Assembly: GCA_030706015.1 (NCBI GenBank)
Contig: JAUZPI010000162.1
Coordinates: 1 to 5,417, forward strand
Length of the DNA stretch: 5,417 nucleotides
DNA from: Bacillota bacterium
Lineage (GTDB): Bacteria; Bacillota; Clostridia; Clostridiales; Clostridiaceae
Reading direction: 5' to 3'
The notes under the pieces were generated by a model, which was given only the letters and a program-made list of their open reading frames with translations, ran no database searches and was not told where the DNA came from. The translations under genes were made by a program, and so were the position numbers. Numbering within the stretch: position 1 is the first letter of the stretch; each line of letters begins with the position of its first letter. Positions 5,370-5,417 of this stretch are shown in pieces.

Positions 5370-5417
5370 TGGTGGACCTTCAGGGACTCGAACCCCGGAC
5401 CAACCGGTTATGAGCCG
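5370..5417 (-). tRNA. tRNA with CAU anticodon, 5' part outside the window (probably tRNA-Ile2, possibly tRNA-Met)
   Basis: The 3' 48 nt of a tRNA are present: part of the anticodon stem (CGG/CCGGT), the loop CTCATAA with anticodon CAT (5412-5410), the variable loop, the T arm CGGGG-TTCGAGT-CCCTG, the 3' acceptor strand AAGGTCC, discriminator A and encoded CCA (5372-5370). The D arm and 5' acceptor strand lie beyond base 5417. CAU occurs in initiator Met, elongator Met and the AUA-reading tRNA-Ile2, whose C34 is modified to lysidine by TilS. The acceptor strand has G68 and G69, implying C4-G69 and C5-G68, which are reported TilS identity pairs in E. coli. The sequence also resembles the Bacillus-type Ile2 as I recall it. 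Automated annotation would often call it tRNA-Met. Confidence 0.85.

Overview
The window is AT-rich, low-GC Gram-positive DNA that looks like a Clostridium chromosome. The codons are strongly A/T-biased, the Shine-Dalgarno (SD) sequences are strong GGAG/AGGTGA types, several starts are GTG or TTG, and intrinsic terminators are classic hairpin plus T-tract. The proteins (a NiaR-type 3H regulator, a DUF362 protein fused to a two-cluster ferredoxin, and a UPF0182 membrane protein) fit an anaerobic Firmicute. Every gene I can support lies on the minus strand, so transcription runs from right to left.

Layout in the direction of transcription: (1) The right edge holds the 3' part of a tRNA array. 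It contains a CAU-anticodon tRNA cut by the window edge (more likely tRNA-Ile2 than tRNA-Met), then tRNA-Ala(UGC) 3 nt later, then a perfect 12-bp hairpin with T8 that ends the tRNA transcript. (2) A small stand-alone HD-domain phosphohydrolase follows (about 164 aa from the best start). (3) After a 73-nt gap comes a tight three-gene unit: a NiaR-like niacin-responsive repressor (HTH_11 + 3H), a DUF362/2x[4Fe-4S] protein, and a UPF0182 (COG1615) protein with seven membrane segments and a very large extracytoplasmic domain. (4) The unit ends at a strong intrinsic terminator. A second terminator facing the other way lies just beyond it, so a plus-strand gene probably ends close to or just left of base 1.

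At both internal junctions of the three-gene unit, the SD of the downstream gene overlaps the stop codon of the upstream gene. This points to one mRNA with translational coupling. The association suggests, but does not prove, that a niacin/NAD-sensing regulator sits with a redox (Fe-S) protein of unknown reaction and a membrane protein of unknown function. No mobile element, CRISPR array or clear horizontally acquired segment is visible. The window is compact and mostly looks like core chromosome; its interest lies in the uncharacterised DUF362-UPF0182 pair behind niaR.
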